A stretch of DNA of 64,000 nt. Source: Nannobrachium achirus (taxonomy: Eukaryota > Chordata > Actinopteri > Myctophiformes > Myctophidae). The translations under genes and the position numbers were made by a program. The stretch covers positions 48,953,395 through 49,017,394 of the forward strand of contig OY997639.1 of assembly GCA_963921795.1 (NCBI GenBank), written 5' to 3'. The notes under the pieces are model-generated. The model was not told where the DNA came from. It saw nothing but the letters and a program-made list of their open reading frames with translations, and did not search any database. Positions 36,510-49,546 of the stretch are shown piece by piece (within the stretch, counting starts at the first letter, position 1; the number at the start of each line of letters is the position of its first letter).

Positions 36510-39500
36510 CATTTATGCCCATATATGGAGATACCTGTCTGTCTGCGTCCATTTTATGCTCATATATGGAGATCCCTGTATCTGTCTGTCTGTGTCCATT
36601 TATGGAGATGATCTGTCTGTCTGCGTTAATTTTATGCCCATATATGGAGATCTCTGTATCTGTCTGTCTGTGTCCCTTTTATGCCCATATATGGAGATAT
36701 CATGCCCATATATGGAGATGATCTGTCTGTCCGCGTCCATTTTATGCCAATATTACGGAGATCTCTGTATCTGTCTGTCTGTGTCCCTTTTATGCCCATA
36801 TATGGAGATCTCTGCCCTTCGGGCGGCCAATTGTCTAGTCGGGGGCCAGCCTACTCTGGACATCAGCGCATACAGAGAATCCGAACCTTTTGCGCCGTTG
36901 CCGGAAAATCGCATATCGGGTCGGGTCGGGTCGAGGCCGGGCGCTGCACTCCCTGCTACGGCAGAGAACGCGCCTGCCGAATTTGAAGCACTAGAAGCTC
37001 GTCTAGTCGGCGACCTGGCCAACTCGGAACAACGTAAATAGGGAATGAATGCCCCGCCCTTTAATGCAAACCCCATTATACCTGTTGTCATAGGACCCGT
37101 TTTGACCATCTGTTTGCCTGTGTCCATTTATGCCCATATATGGAGATATCTGTTATCTGTCTGTCTGTCAGCGTCCATTTTATGTCCATATATGGAGATC
37201 ACTGCAGATATAGTTCTGGGTCCATTTTATGCCCATATATGCCCATATATGGAGATATCTGTCTATTTGCGTCCATTTCACGCCCATATATGGAGATCTC
37301 TGAATCTGTCTGTCTGTGTCCCTTTATGCCCGTATATGGAGATCTTTGTGATTCTGCGTAAATTTTATGCCCATATATGCCATTTGCGTCCATTTTATGC
37401 CCATTTATGGAGATCTCTGTATCCGTCTGTCTGTGTGTCTGTCTGTGTCCCTTTATGCCGTATGAGATCTCTGAATCTGTCTGTCTGTGTCCCTTTATCC
37501 ATTTTATGCCCATATATGGGGGCATTCATTTTATGCCCATATATGGAGAACGCGCGTGCCCGTGGGACGAACGGTTCTCATATGGGGGCATTCATTTTAT
37601 GCCCATATATGGAGAACGCGCGTGCCCGTGGGACGAACGGTTCTCGAGATACGCGGATTACCTACATACATACACACTCACAGAGATTTTTTGTTGACTC
37701 ATGTGGCGTACGTCTGCCCATATATGCCCATATATGGAGATATCTGTCTATTTGCGTCCATTTCACGCCCATATATGGAGATCTCTGAATCTGTCTGTCT
37801 GTGTCCCTTTATCCATTTTATGCCCATATATGGGGGCATTCATTTTATGCCCATATATGGAGAACGCGCGTGCCCGTGGGACGGAACGCGCGTGCCCGTG
37901 GGGTGGGACGAACGGTTCTCGGAGATCTCTGAATCTGTCTGTCTGTGTCCCTTTATCCATTTTATGCCCATATATGGGGGCATTCATTTTATGCCCATAT
38001 ATGGAGAACGCGCGTGCCCGTGGGACGGAACGCGCGTGCCCGTGGGACGAACGGTTCTCATATGGGGGCATTCATTTTATGCCCATATGGAGAACGCGCG
38101 TGCCCGTGGGACGAACGGTTCTCGAGATACGTGGATTACCTACATACATACACACTCACAGAGATTTTTTGTTGACTCATGTGGCGTACGTGATGTCAGA
38201 GCCTTTTATGAAGTGATGTCACAATGAGTCAGAGCTTTCGCCGATTTCCTCAGAAACAGCCTGATGTCAACAATCAACCCCGCATAAGGAGATTCCGAAC
38301 GTTTCGCGCCGGTTTGGGAAAACCGCGCGTCGGGTCGGGTCGAGACCCGGCACTGCACTCCGTGCCGTGGCCATATATGGGGGCATTCATTTTATGCCCA
38401 TATATGGAGAACGCGCGTGCCCGTGGGACGGAACGCGCGTGCCCGTGGGACGAACGGTTCTCGGAGATCTCTGAATCTGTCTGTCTGTGTCCCTTTATCC
38501 ATTTTATGCCCATATATGGGGGCATTCATTTTATGCCCATATATGGAGAACGCGCGTGCCCGTGGGACGGAACGCGCGTGCCCGTGGGACGAACGGTTCT
38601 CATATGGGGGCATTCATTTTATGCCCATATGGAGAACGCGCGTGCCCGTGGGACGAACGGTTCTCGAGATACGTGGATTACCTACATACATACACACTCA
38701 AAGAGATTTTTTGTTGACTCATGTGGCGTACGTGATGTCAGAGCCTTTTATGAAGTGATATGCCCATATGGAGAACGCGCGTGCCCGTGGGACGAACGGT
38801 TCTCGAGATACGTGGATTACCTACATACATACACACTCACAGAGATTTTTTGTTGACTCATGTGGCGTACGTGATGTCAGAGCCTTTTATGAAGTGATGT
38901 CACAATGAGTCAGAGCTTTCGCCGATTTCCTCAGAAACAGCCTGATGTCAACAATCAACCCCGCATAAGGAGATTCCGAACGTTTCGCGCCGGTTTGGGA
39001 AAACCGCGCGTCGGGTCGGGTCGAGACCCGGCACTGCACTCCGTGCCGCGGCGGGGAACGCGCGTGCCGAATCTGAAGCCGGTGGGACGAACGGTTCTCG
39101 AGATACGCGGATTACAAACACACACACACGCACGCAGAGACTTCTCGCATTTATAGATAGATGTGGGACGAACGGTTCTCGAGATACGCGGATTACACAC
39201 ATACATACACACTCACATCGATTCTTTGTTGACTCATGTGGCGTACGTGATGTCAGAGCCTTTTATGAAGTGATGTCACAATGAGTCAGAGCTTGCGCTG
39301 ATTTCCTCCGGAACAGCCTGATGTCAACAATCAGCACCACATAAGGAGATTCCGAACGTTTCGCGCCGGTTCGGGAAAACCGCGCGCCGGGTCGGGTCGA
39401 GGCCCTGCATTGCACTCCGTGCCACGGCGGGAAACGCGAGTGCCGAATCTGAAGCCGGTGGGATGACCGGTTCTCGAGATACGCGGATTACATACACACA

Positions 39501-39530
39501 CACACACACACACGCAGACACACACACGAG
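36510..39530. repeat. Complex satellite array with CCATATATGG (CArG) units
   Basis: Three kinds of unit alternate. The first is a 50-60 base unit with TTTATGCCCATATATGGAGA followed by TCTGTCTGTCTGTGTCC. The second carries GAGAACGCGCGTGCCCGTGG then GACGAACGGTTCTC. The third is a long block with TGACTCATGTGGCGTACGTG and a GC-rich stretch repeating GGGTC. By eye about 22 exact CCATATATGG sites lie between 36510 and 38560. The block starting at 37918 recurs at 38460 with about one difference in 300 bases (period 542), and the block at 38224 recurs at 38905 and 39285. A flank beginning near 36370 (CGTCTAGTCGGC...) recurs near 36995. Several forward frames stay open across it but look like satellite by-products. 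Confidence 0.85.
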
Positions 39531-39756
39531 AAGTCTCGCATTTATTGTAAGATTATTATTTCTTTTTAACAAAGACTGTGGGACGAACAGAGGCAAACTG
39601 TTATGTACAGAGGCAAACTGTACATAATATCTAACATAAGGCATGGAAAATGTACTTAATTAAATCTCTATATCAACAAATTAAAGCCTTGCTCATCAGT
39701 GAGCAGTCTTAATGGGAAATTCAAAGCTTTGCCCAAGTGAGACAAGGCATCATAGT

Positions 39757-42700
39757 CCGTAGGATTGAGACGAAAATCGTTCACTTTTTCATACAAGCGT
39801 GAAATTTGGTACACTTGTACAGTTTGGGGCCCTGAACATTTTCAGATATGGAGCCATCGCTAAAACGCCCCCTGGTGGCCATGGCAGCCATTTTACTTTC
39901 CGCCATTAACAATTGATGTATTTTGCATCATAACTCCTGAACCAAGCATGATAATACAGAATAGATGATGTCTACACCTATGTTTTGATGGTCAAGGATT
40001 ACAATAATACCATGTACAACATCATAAACTGTTCAGAAGAATAGTTAATGGCCAATTTGGTGATGTTGTGTGGTAGTCCAATGGTTTTGTCCGAATATTT
40101 GACAGAATTCTTTTCACCTTTTCATAAAAGTATGAAACTTGGTACACTTGTACACTTTGGGGCCCAGAACATTTTCAGATATGGAGCCATCGCAAAAACG
40201 CCCCCTGGTGGCCATGGCAGCCATTTTACTTTCCGCCATTAACAATTAATGTATTTTACCTCATAACTCCTGAACCAAACATGATAATACAGAATAGGTG
40301 ATGTCTACACCTATGTTTTGATGGTCAAGGATTACATTGATATCATGTACATAATCATAAACTGTTCAGGTGAATAGTTAATGGTCAATTTGGTGATGTT
40401 GTGAGGTAGTCTGCTGGTTTTGTATGAACATTGTTCACGTTTTCATAAAAGTATGAAACTTGGTACACTTGTACATTGGGACCCTGAACAATGTCAGATA
40501 TGGAGCCATCACAAAAAACACCCCCTAGTGGCCATTTTAATATCCGCCATTACCAGATAATGTATTTTGCGTCTTATCTTCTGACCCATGCTTGATAATA
40601 CAGAATATGTGATGTGTACAACATTATAAACTGTCCAGCTGAATAGTTAATGATGAATTCAGTGATGTGAGAAGGAAATCACAACATTTTGCGTTTGTTG
40701 CATACATTTGGTTTCATTGTCTTGTTCAAATGTATTTCTTAAGCACATATATTTCATGTTTTTGCTAGTATTGTTTTCATGTTTCATGCATTTTTTGACT
40801 GATTGATTGATTGGTTGATTGATTGATGACGATGAATCTATTCTTCAATCTTCACTGTCTCCTTCACAACCTCCTCCACATCATTGGCACAATGCTGTGC
40901 ACTATTAGGAGGCTTGTTTGCATTTGTAATGCCCCTGGCAGCCTTTCTTGCAGCCACAACTTAAGAGCTGAAGGAGAGATTGGCTTGCCTATTAAAGAAT
41001 TTGACCACAATGGTTTCCAATCAAGTGGGTTTGTCCAAACCCAGTCCGTTGGAGATGGCATATCTGGTGCCACCTCAAATGCTTGTCCCCAACAGTGTCC
41101 CTCTTACACTGCTCTTTTGAGGTGCTGCACCAATGCATCCTAATTTGGGGAGTATTTTCTCCATCCCTCTTCCTATTTTAGTGAATAACTCAAGACGAGC
41201 TTGCTGGGTGGCATTTGGGACTGTAAAAAACTACAGACATGGGATTGCTTGGGTCCACTCCTGACAAATGCAACATGGCTCTGTCAAAGGCTCCAAAACT
41301 AATTCCAGATCATTTCATTTCCATGCACCTCAGAGGTGCAGTGTACCAAGGAGAACACTGTTGGGGACAAGCATTTGAGGTGGCATCAGCTATGAAATCT
41401 CCAACAGACTGGGGTTGGACGAACCCACGTGATTGGAGACCATTGTGGTCAATTCTTCCACAGGCAAGCCTATCCCTCCTTGAGCTCTTGAGTTGTGGCT
41501 GCAAGAAAGGCTGCCAGGCAAAAAATGCAAAGGTAGTGTACAGCATTGTGTCAATGTGGAGGAGGCTGTGAAGGAGGCAGTGAAGATGGAAGAAGAAATT
41601 CATTGTCATCAACAACGTAATCTCTCAAGAACAGACTTACCAAACAGCAAGGGCTCTGTTTTTCACGTTTCTTTGACAATGGTTAGCATGATTGTCAACG
41701 ACGACAACTATCAATCAATCAATCAGTCAAACAAAAAACATGCATGAATGAAACATGCAATCAATACTAGCGAAAAACATGGTATATAATGATGTGCTTC
41801 AGAAATCTATTTGAACAAGACAATGAAACCTTTATGTTATAACAAAAAAAAACTATTTCTGAAATAGAATCTTTGAAATAAACCTTTGTCTGTGATACAT
41901 TATTTAATATTGAATATTGCTCTGCTCTCACTGTATTATCAGGGGCAAGGGTTTACATTTCTAAAACTCAACATGTATACAACAGACGCAAATCACTGAA
42001 TTGACTATTAACTATTCAGCTGGACAGTTTATGATGTTGTACACATTATCAATGGTATCCTTGACCATCAAAACATAGGTGTAGACATCACATATTCTGT
42101 ATTATCATGTATGGTTCAAGAGATAAGATGCAAAATACATTATCTGGTAATGGTGGCAATTAAAATGGCTGCCATGGCCACCAGGGTTTTTTTTTGCAAT
42201 GGCTCCATATCTGACAATGTTCAGGGTCCCAAACTGTACCAAGTTTCATACTTTTATGAAAAAGTCAAAAATTGTCTGACAAAACCAGCGGACTACCTCA
42301 CAACATCACTGAATTGACCATTAACTATTCACCTGAAGAGGTTGTGATGTTGTTAATGATACCAATGAAATCCTTGACCATCAAAACATAGGTGTAGACA
42401 TCACCTATTCTGTATTATCATGTTTGGTTCAGGAGTTATGATGTAAAATACATTAATTGTTAATGGCGGAAAGTAAAATGGCTGCCATGGCCACCAGGGG
42501 GCGTTTTTGCGATGGCTCCATATCTGAAAATGTTCAATGCCCCAAAGTGTACAAGTGTACCAAGTTTCATACTTTTATGAAAAGGTGAAAAGAATTCGGA
42601 GAAAACCATTGGACTACCACACAACATCACCAAATTGGCCATTAACTGTTCTTTTGAACAGTTTATGATGTTGTACATGGTATTATTGTAATCCTTGACC

Positions 42701-42955
42701 ATCAAAACATAGGTGTAGACATCATCTATTCTGTATTATCATGTTTGGTTCAGGAGTTATGATGTAAAATACATTAACGGGTAATGGTGGAAAGTAAAAT
42801 GGCCGCCATGGCCACCAGGGGGCGTTTTTGCGATGGCTCCATATCTGAAATTGTTCAGGGCCCCAAACTGTACAAGTGTACCAATTTTCACGCTTGTATG
42901 AAAAAGTGAACGATTCACCCAAAATCTGGTCTCAATCCTCCGTACTATCATTAGT
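39757..42955. mobile_element. Large fold-back element with over 1-kb inverted arms
   Basis: The left arm (39757 to about 41140) is repeated in inverted orientation in the right arm (about 41320 to 42950). The ends read CGTAGGATTGAGAC and, inverted, TACGGAGGATTGAGAC. Each arm holds about three tandem copies of a unit near 320 bases containing GGAGCCATCGCTAAAACGCC and TGGTGGCCATGGCAGCCATT. The inner arm parts hold matching protein remnants: SPTDWVWTNPLDWKPLWS on the minus strand at about 41030, and SPTDWGWTNPRDWRPLWS then LLSCGCKKGC on the plus strand at about 41400-41510. The CGCKKGC ending resembles the CXC-type tails of transposon-linked proteins in fish (inference). No intact gene is present and no target duplication was identified. 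Confidence 0.8.
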
Positions 42956-45837
42956 TTATGACTCCCGACTCTTGGACATTTTTATTTATTTTTGCCACTG
43001 ATTGCTTAAGTCACCTAGATGACTTGGTAGGTCAGGCCCCTACAACCCCACCTGTTCACTCAGGTCAGGTAACACAGGGATGCTGACAGAACCCTCGCTA
43101 AAAACCCCAGGACAAAAACTCGTCCTAGTCAATTCGCCCTTCTGGCCCACAAACTGTGGAATAAGTTAAGTCGGTGCATGCAGGTTAAGGGAGAGGTTGT
43201 GCTGCAACGTGATAGTTTCAGGAATTATGCGCATTGGGCTGTACACATGGAGACGCACCGGCGCCGTTTTCAGATGTATTCACTCTGGGAGCTGGCTTCA
43301 AAGATGTGCGTATTCAGGCACACAAGATGCCGGCTCTGTGTGGCAGAAAGGTATAAACGATTAAGAGCTTATGCGGATTCATCTAAATTCGTCTTCGTTT
43401 AGACGGCGTCTTAGGCAGATTTTCATTTTTAATTTCTTCTTTCCTTAAAACCTTAAAAATAGGACTAACAAGGCTAACGATACGCGTTCAATGAGGCAAG
43501 TTTATGTACTGTATGTGTTTGGTGCTGCAGTGAATGCTATCCTATCGCTTCACGGACAGACAATGTAGTGCTGTGAATCTTGTGGAAAAATGTAGATATT
43601 TTACTAAAGACAAGTTTTCTAGCAAAACTTTCAAAGGGTTTTATACTATATGACAAGAGCTAACCCTGAGTCAAAGCATTTTTTTACAGAGTGAGCACGC
43701 ACAGAGAGCGACAAATTAGAATGCTATGGAGGTGAATCCGTCCAATAAATTGAATTGAATGTTTTATGGCTGTATGGAATACTTGCAATGCATGAAATAC
43801 CAGCCATATTAGGGCTATATGTGTCCATACACCTTTCTCATTTTTGTTGTCTAGGGTAGATAAAGATAGTGGGAGTTGCAGTCATGAGGGCAGGGGAAGA
43901 GCTGGCAGCCTTGGAGATATGACAGACAGATATGACTAGCACCACATGATGTGAATAAAATATAAATGTACTTTAAGTAATGGATAATTACACACTGTTG
44001 CATACAACAACACCGTAAGTATGTATCTTTTTCCTAATGTGTGACATGTGACAGCTGACTTATGTCAATGGGAAAATTGAATTCACTAATAAATCAATAT
44101 AAATTAATCTATTCAAGAAATCTTAGCAAAATGGAAGCACACATGGCTTGAGTGAATGCCGCAAAAACTGTGGGAGGAGTAATGTGCCAAACTTTGCCGT
44201 TAATGCCCATTAATGCCCACTAGTGCCCATTAATGAATACAATACAACATTTTGAACAAAAAGTTTGAACTTTGAGTTTAAACTTTTGCGTTTTGTTTTT
44301 CATTGAATGTAATTACTGGAGGCCAACACCTGTGTTCACGTGACAACTAACCCCCCAGAAGTCTACATGCTTCAAACGTCTAACCTTTTTTCGGAATGGC
44401 CTTGTCCGAAAAAACTGACAATTATCCATCATACTCCGAACTTTTCTGTGTTCTGAAAGCAAGACCCCACCCACTTAGTAATTTGATCAATGAATCGCAG
44501 CTGTGGCAGCTTGCTCTGTCCTCTCGAGTGACTGCGCAATGGATTTAATACCTGGATATCGTTCCAACTCGCTGTGGGCAATTTGTCACAGAGGTAGGCG
44601 GATGTTTTGCCATTTATTGCGACAGGTTGTTTATGCATGGTCACTAGAGAGTAGTAGTAGTAGTACAGCCTGTCTCTTTCAAGCTATCGCCTGCTATTCA
44701 CTGCTGGCAGAATGAAGCCGGGTTGAATGCAGAAACAAAAATCAATATATCACGCCCACCCAACTTCTGACCAGCCACACTGTTAGAACTATAGTTTGGA
44801 CAGTCAGAACATCTAGGGGTGCAATAACATCCAAAGAAAGTTCTGAGACCGCCCGCCCATCTGATGATGGAGCATGAATGAGCTTTTAGACCCTGTTGCA
44901 TAACAAGTCAGCGCAAAACCTGCACAGTACAGTATGTTGGATAGTTATTCCATGCAAAGTGAGATGTACTGTATTCTGTAACACCTTATCTAGGTTGACG
45001 CTTGCAATGCGTCGTGTGAGTTTTCCGGTGTGTTTCGTTGTTCGAAGAATGAATCGGGCTTAACATTAATACCGGGAATCCTTGTCATTTTAGATTTTAG
45101 CGCTGGCTATTCAAAAATATCTACACTTCGTGCCACACTGTGAGCTTCCCAGATATTGACTTAATATAAGCACATGAAAGTGTGAGAACAACTGATTTAG
45201 AAGGCATTTGTAGAATTGGCCTCAGGTCTTATTTTGAGGAATGTTGAGAGAACAGTGGATTGCTTATGTTTACAGTCATATAGTGTCTAAATGAACAATA
45301 CAGTAACTTACGGGTTTGGGCCAAATTCAATAACATTGAATATTCAATAACATGAAACATTGCCATGGTTTTTCCAAATGACAAATTCTTGTAATTACAC
45401 ATAATTCACAGAAAAGTGTTAATACAGTACACGTTTGGCTACACCTAAGTAAAAAGCAATAATAGATTTAGGTGATTTGGATAATAATTAGATAATCAAT
45501 CAATTACTATCATATCACTATCAATCATCATCAAGAAAAAAACATTTTGACGATAATATTGCATGATTGTATCAGGATAATCTTTTATTACATTTTTGGA
45601 TATCGCCCATTTACTTTGAAGCTTAGGCTTTTGAAATTCTGTCTGACTGGGGCATGGTCCTCTTGGGGCTATTTCAGCAGCATCCAATTTGCAAATCAAG
45701 CTCAACGAATCACAAAACTGATGTATTTTAAATGATTTAACAATGTTTCGACTCGAGCCTGGTAAACGTAATGAAAAACACAGTGGTGTGTTCAACAGGT
45801 GACATTGCTACCGTAGGTGTTGAGTGTGTGTGCACGT

Positions 45838-45944
<107 letters not shown>

Positions 45945-46406
45945 TTCATGCAACAAAGAACCCAATTAGTTGAGTGAAACAGAACAGCCGCACAGACACC
46001 GAATGCTAACGGTGAGTTAGCCAAAGTAATTAGAGGGAGTGGAAATTGACAGAAGAAGGGGGGATTGATTTGTGTTTCCGTTCCACCTGACATGGCATCG
46101 TCTCACCATCAGCCTGCATTCAGATCAGCTGCTAACAACACAGAGGAGAGGTCTCGGGTAGAGACATCTGACTGTCTGCAGCACCGGGCCTCGGTGGTGG
46201 GAAAATGCATGTATTGATATAAAATGTACTTACAGTATAGTACCAAAATTAATGTAGAAAGTACTGTTGTTGGTGAATTATTTATGTCAAATGAAATGTC
46301 CATATGGGCTGGGCTTCCTTGGAAGCATGACACTTTAATAAAGAAAAATCTATCAATCAGTCAAGAACTCATTATGCAGAATGTCCCATTTAAAAAAAGA
46401 AAGAAA

Positions 46407-46462
46407 AAAGCAGATCTTAGTTCACAATGCATTGTGAGCTTGTAGGTCGGCCATTTTAAATT
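46407..46462. repeat. Palindromic module, worn copy
   Basis: AAGCAGATCTTAGTTCACAA faces ATTGTGAGCTTGTAGGTCGG and CCATTTT. No surrounding transposon termini were recognised, so it may be a solo copy or the rest of one. Confidence 0.6.
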
Positions 46463-46509
46463 GGCCGAAATGTAGGGCTGAAGTGGTTAATGTATGTTTT
46501 GTAATAATA

Positions 46510-46710
46510 ATCAAAATCTACAAAGTAACTAGTAACTGAAGTTTACAAATAATTGTAGTGTAAGTATAATAAAGTATAATATTTGTCTCTGAGATGTAGT
46601 GGAGCAGAAGTAAAAGAACAAAAAAAAAAATGGAAGTAAGCCAGCCATTAAAGTAAAGTACCTAAAAAGTGCACTTGAGTAAATGCAGTTACTCTACAGC
46701 ACTGCTGGAG
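46510..46710. repeat. Partial inverted copy of the AAGTAACT-type element
   Basis: The stretch contains CAAAGTAACTAGTAACTG, CTCTGAGATGTAGTGGAG and GCACTTGAGTAAATGCAG in the order expected of an AAGTAACT-type element read in reverse, without clear termini. It lies just upstream in transcript terms of nothing coding and ends about 90 bases before the csmd3 exon 46799-46987. Confidence 0.5.
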
Positions 46711-46798
46711 CCTCTGAGGCAGTGGCCAGACGAAGGGCAGACTGGGTGGAACAGGAGAAGGAAATACAGTAAATGATCATCAGTGCAGCTCAGCTCAC

Positions 46799-46987
46799 CC
46801 TGACATGCCGGCACCGACGCGTCCCAGGTGTAGTAGCCATAGGTGGTCTTCTTGCAGACAGCCATGCCCTTTCCAATCAGCTTGTAGCCCCGGTCGCATG
46901 CCCAGCGCACCACGCTGTTGAGATGCCCGCCGGTCTGACTCACCACAAAGCCGTGCTGCGGAGAGTCCGGGGTGCTGCAGTACATGG
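46799..46987 (-). CDS. csmd3: csmd3 exon: sushi domain 1 of the tandem run
   Basis: The 189-base exon encodes a whole sushi domain from [20 protein letters not shown] through [18 protein letters not shown] to [11 protein letters not shown], with four cysteines. The C-W-C pattern at its end is intact. The acceptor is ccatag and the donor gtgagc, both phase 1. It directly follows the last CUB domain and opens the long sushi run. The wording YCSTPxSPxHG and [18 protein letters not shown] is the clearest CSMD3-type signature in the window. Confidence 0.93.
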
Positions 46988-47224
46988 CTATGGAGAGATG
47001 GAGGGAAGAAAAGGAGGAGAGAGGGATACTAAACCAGATGCACCATCTCGCCCTCAATGACAATAATGCAATATATAAACACAATTAGACAAAACAATAA
47101 TTAAAAAAAAGACATGATCAAGACAATCAAACAATAGCAAATGTGACAAAATCAGATGCTCACAATCCACAAAAAATACTAATCATATTTAGATCAACAA
47201 TATCAACTGTTCTGGCAATCATAT

Positions 47225-48045
47225 ATGGACATCCCTGATGTCATCAATATTAACTTATTAAGCCCATATTTGGCAATGCCCATATATGGACGCTCCATAT
47301 GGCCAAGACATTTTCAAATCAAGACTGTTCACTATCATCACCTGGATATCCATAACCACACTAATAGAATCCCTTTTATGCCCATCAATATTAAGCCCAT
47401 ATCTGGGAATGCCCATACAATAGAATCCATTTTATGCCCATCAATATTAAGCCCATATCTGGGAATGCCCATACAATAGAATCCATTTTATGCCCATCAA
47501 TATTAAGCCCATATCTGGGAATGCCCATATATGGACATATTGCGTCAGTCTAACCAGTGTGGTTGATGCGACACAAGTCACAATTGCAAATTAATTCTGC
47601 CCTTGTCCCTTTTATGCCCATATATGGAGATCCCTGTCCTCATGTCAATGCGAATGTCGATGTGCAATGCCCATATATGGATGCTCCATACTGTATATGG
47701 CCAAGACAGAATTCATTTGCAAATCAAGACTGCTGACTATCATCATCTGGATCTCCATATATGAAGATCACGACACTGACCTCATCAAACCCTGGATATC
47801 CATAAATGAAGACGACTGGATCATCATCTAGATCCTCATATATTGGAGCTGGTAAATACCTCTGACCGCACAGACTCCATATATGGATATAGCTGACCTG
47901 TTCTGACATCACAGTGATGACTCGAAAAGCTCAGTAGAAGGGTATACATGCCCAAGCAGCCATGTGCACGCGCCCATGTGCACGCACCCATATGCGCGAC
48001 CTCGCCCTATAGGGCGTCTTACTGGTAGTTACAGTATGTGATTAA
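47225..48045. repeat. CCATATATGG-bearing dispersed element, copy 4
   Basis: Five exact CCATATATGG sites lie between 47279 and 47890. Three tandem units of about 62 bases read ATCCATTTTATGCCCATCAA then TATTAAGCCCATATCTGGG (47370-47530). The end GACCTCGCCCTATAGGGCGT with CTTACTGGTAGTTAC is the inverse of the start of 23600-24115. Confidence 0.6.
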
Positions 48046-48821
48046 TTATAGTTATCATATAGATATAGCATAATGGTGTATAGTCTGGATGAAGAGAAGA
48101 AGAGAGATGAAGAGATGAAGAGAATAGGTGGGAATGGTGGGGGGAGGGGATGGGGAATGGATGAGGAAGATGGGCGCGGGAGAAGGTGGATAGGGGATCA
48201 ATCATTAAAAAAAAAAGAAGGCGATGAGGAGTGAGAAGGAGAATAATAATATTTTTAATGGTAATACTAAGGCAAAGAAAGTACAGCTAAAAAGAAGGTG
48301 CGAACAGTTATTTACAGCCACGCTATGTGCTTTAATACACACAGATTTATGCACTAATGAGGAGGAAGGCCTGAGGAATGTCACATCTATTTAGCAGCCA
48401 GTGTGCAACACAGTCCAGGCACTACTCAAAATCACATTATCATCATTCCACTGTGGCCTATGGGCACACACACATATTATTCAATTTGCTTTACACATGC
48501 AAATATGGGTTCATCCTCCAGTTATTTGTTCCACAGCCCTTACTTTCCCGCATCTTACTGCCTATCAAACACCAAAAGAAAAACGCTAATTTGATTTTCG
48601 GAACACAGCCACTGCATAGCCGATTGGACGCAGACGGCCTGACAGAAGGCCGTATTGCTCGACAATCACTGTTGTACTTTCCTTCAAATTACTGGGAGAC
48701 AGCGATGATTTAATAGGAAAAGACATTCCTATTCCAGTCAATCAAATCTGAAGTAGTTTTCCTGACAAAATGAGTAACCACTTGAACCCCCAGCATCCCT
48801 ATTCTGGGGGGAACATTCGCC

Positions 48822-48876
48822 CAAAACAGCAGCTCTACAAGCGCACAACATGTCGTGCGCTTGGCTATTTTTGGCA
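48822..48876. repeat. Palindromic module, short copy
   Basis: AAAACAGCAGCTCTACAAGC with GCACAACATG faces CATGTCGTGCGCTTGGC and TATTTT. It is the left subterminal copy in the element at 48775-49372. Confidence 0.62.
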
Positions 48877-49261
48877 AATAGATTTGGGTCCCTAAGTCGC
48901 TATACCCACCATTTGGGGATTTAGCATGGCGCAAGGGGCGTTCCCTTGGCCAAGCTGCTAACTTCCAACACCAGCCTTATCCCTAAAACACCTACGCTAC
49001 CCGTTAGCCATTGCCTTTAAGAGCAAACACAAGCCGTTATGTCCAGTGCAAGTCCATGGAAGAGCGAAGAGGCAGTCCGACGTTGCCTTGGAATACAATT
49101 ATATTTAATACACAGAATTATCACTCACACGTTGCTGGTTATAGAGAACTTTAAATTACAGCAATTGCTTGTGTTCTGGATTAATTAAACTGAATGGTCC
49201 GAGTGGTTATAGCAAACGCAGATCAAATTACATTTTATTTGTCTTCCATTTGTTTGTGTAA

Positions 49262-49334
49262 TATGGCTGATCTACAAGTACACAAAGTATTGCAACGTGG
49301 CGCGTTGTGAGCTTAAAGATTTGCTATTTTCACG
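49262..49334. repeat. Palindromic module, worn copy
   Basis: ATGGCTGATCTACAAGTACA faces GCGTTGTGAGCTTAAAGATT and TGCTATTTTCAC. It is the right subterminal copy in the element at 48775-49372. Confidence 0.65.
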
Positions 49335-49546
49335 GAGCGCTCGCCCCCCCAGAATAGGGACGCAAGTGGTTAGATACCTAAATTATGCCATGTGATGGCA
49401 TAATGTGATTATGCTATGTGATTGCATGTGATTTCATGTTGACTTTTTTGAAGAGTTCATAAAGACACAATTAGAACAGTTATCCATTATCAATAAGATA
49501 ATAAAGATAGTATAATTACGAGCAGGATACATACTTTGATACTCAC

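Larger units (their letters stand above)
48775..49372. mobile_element. Candidate DNA element with ACCACTTG termini
   Basis: The ends are TAACCACTTG and, inverted, TAACCACTTG, followed inside by matching CATCCCTATTCTGGGG and inverted CGTCCCTATTCTGGGG. If TA is the target duplication, the termini start ACCACTTG, which would suit a Tc/mariner-type element (inference). Palindromic modules lie near each end (48822-48876, 49262-49334). Confidence 0.55.
46988..49546. other. csmd3 intron, 2.6 kb
   Basis: Mostly the two elements at 47225-48045 and 48775-49372; 48050-48770 shows a purine-rich AGAAG/GGGGA stretch and no gene. Confidence 0.7.

Noticed and set aside
37045-38856. Open frames of 170-250 codons with repeated CPYMENARARG-like peptides
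   Set aside because: They follow the satellite period in several frames at once, lack any domain and would be expected by-products of tandem repeats.
40823-41143. Plus-strand frame of 106 codons in the fold-back element
   Set aside because: The opposite strand carries the transposon-like protein remnant, and the mirrored arm shows the same antisense frame, so this one is a shadow.
43178-43402. 74-residue frame with NYAHWAVHMET, faintly like the HWA motif of LRAT/PLAAT proteins
   Set aside because: Only a few residues agree, the following glycine-rich part is missing and there is no supporting neighbour.
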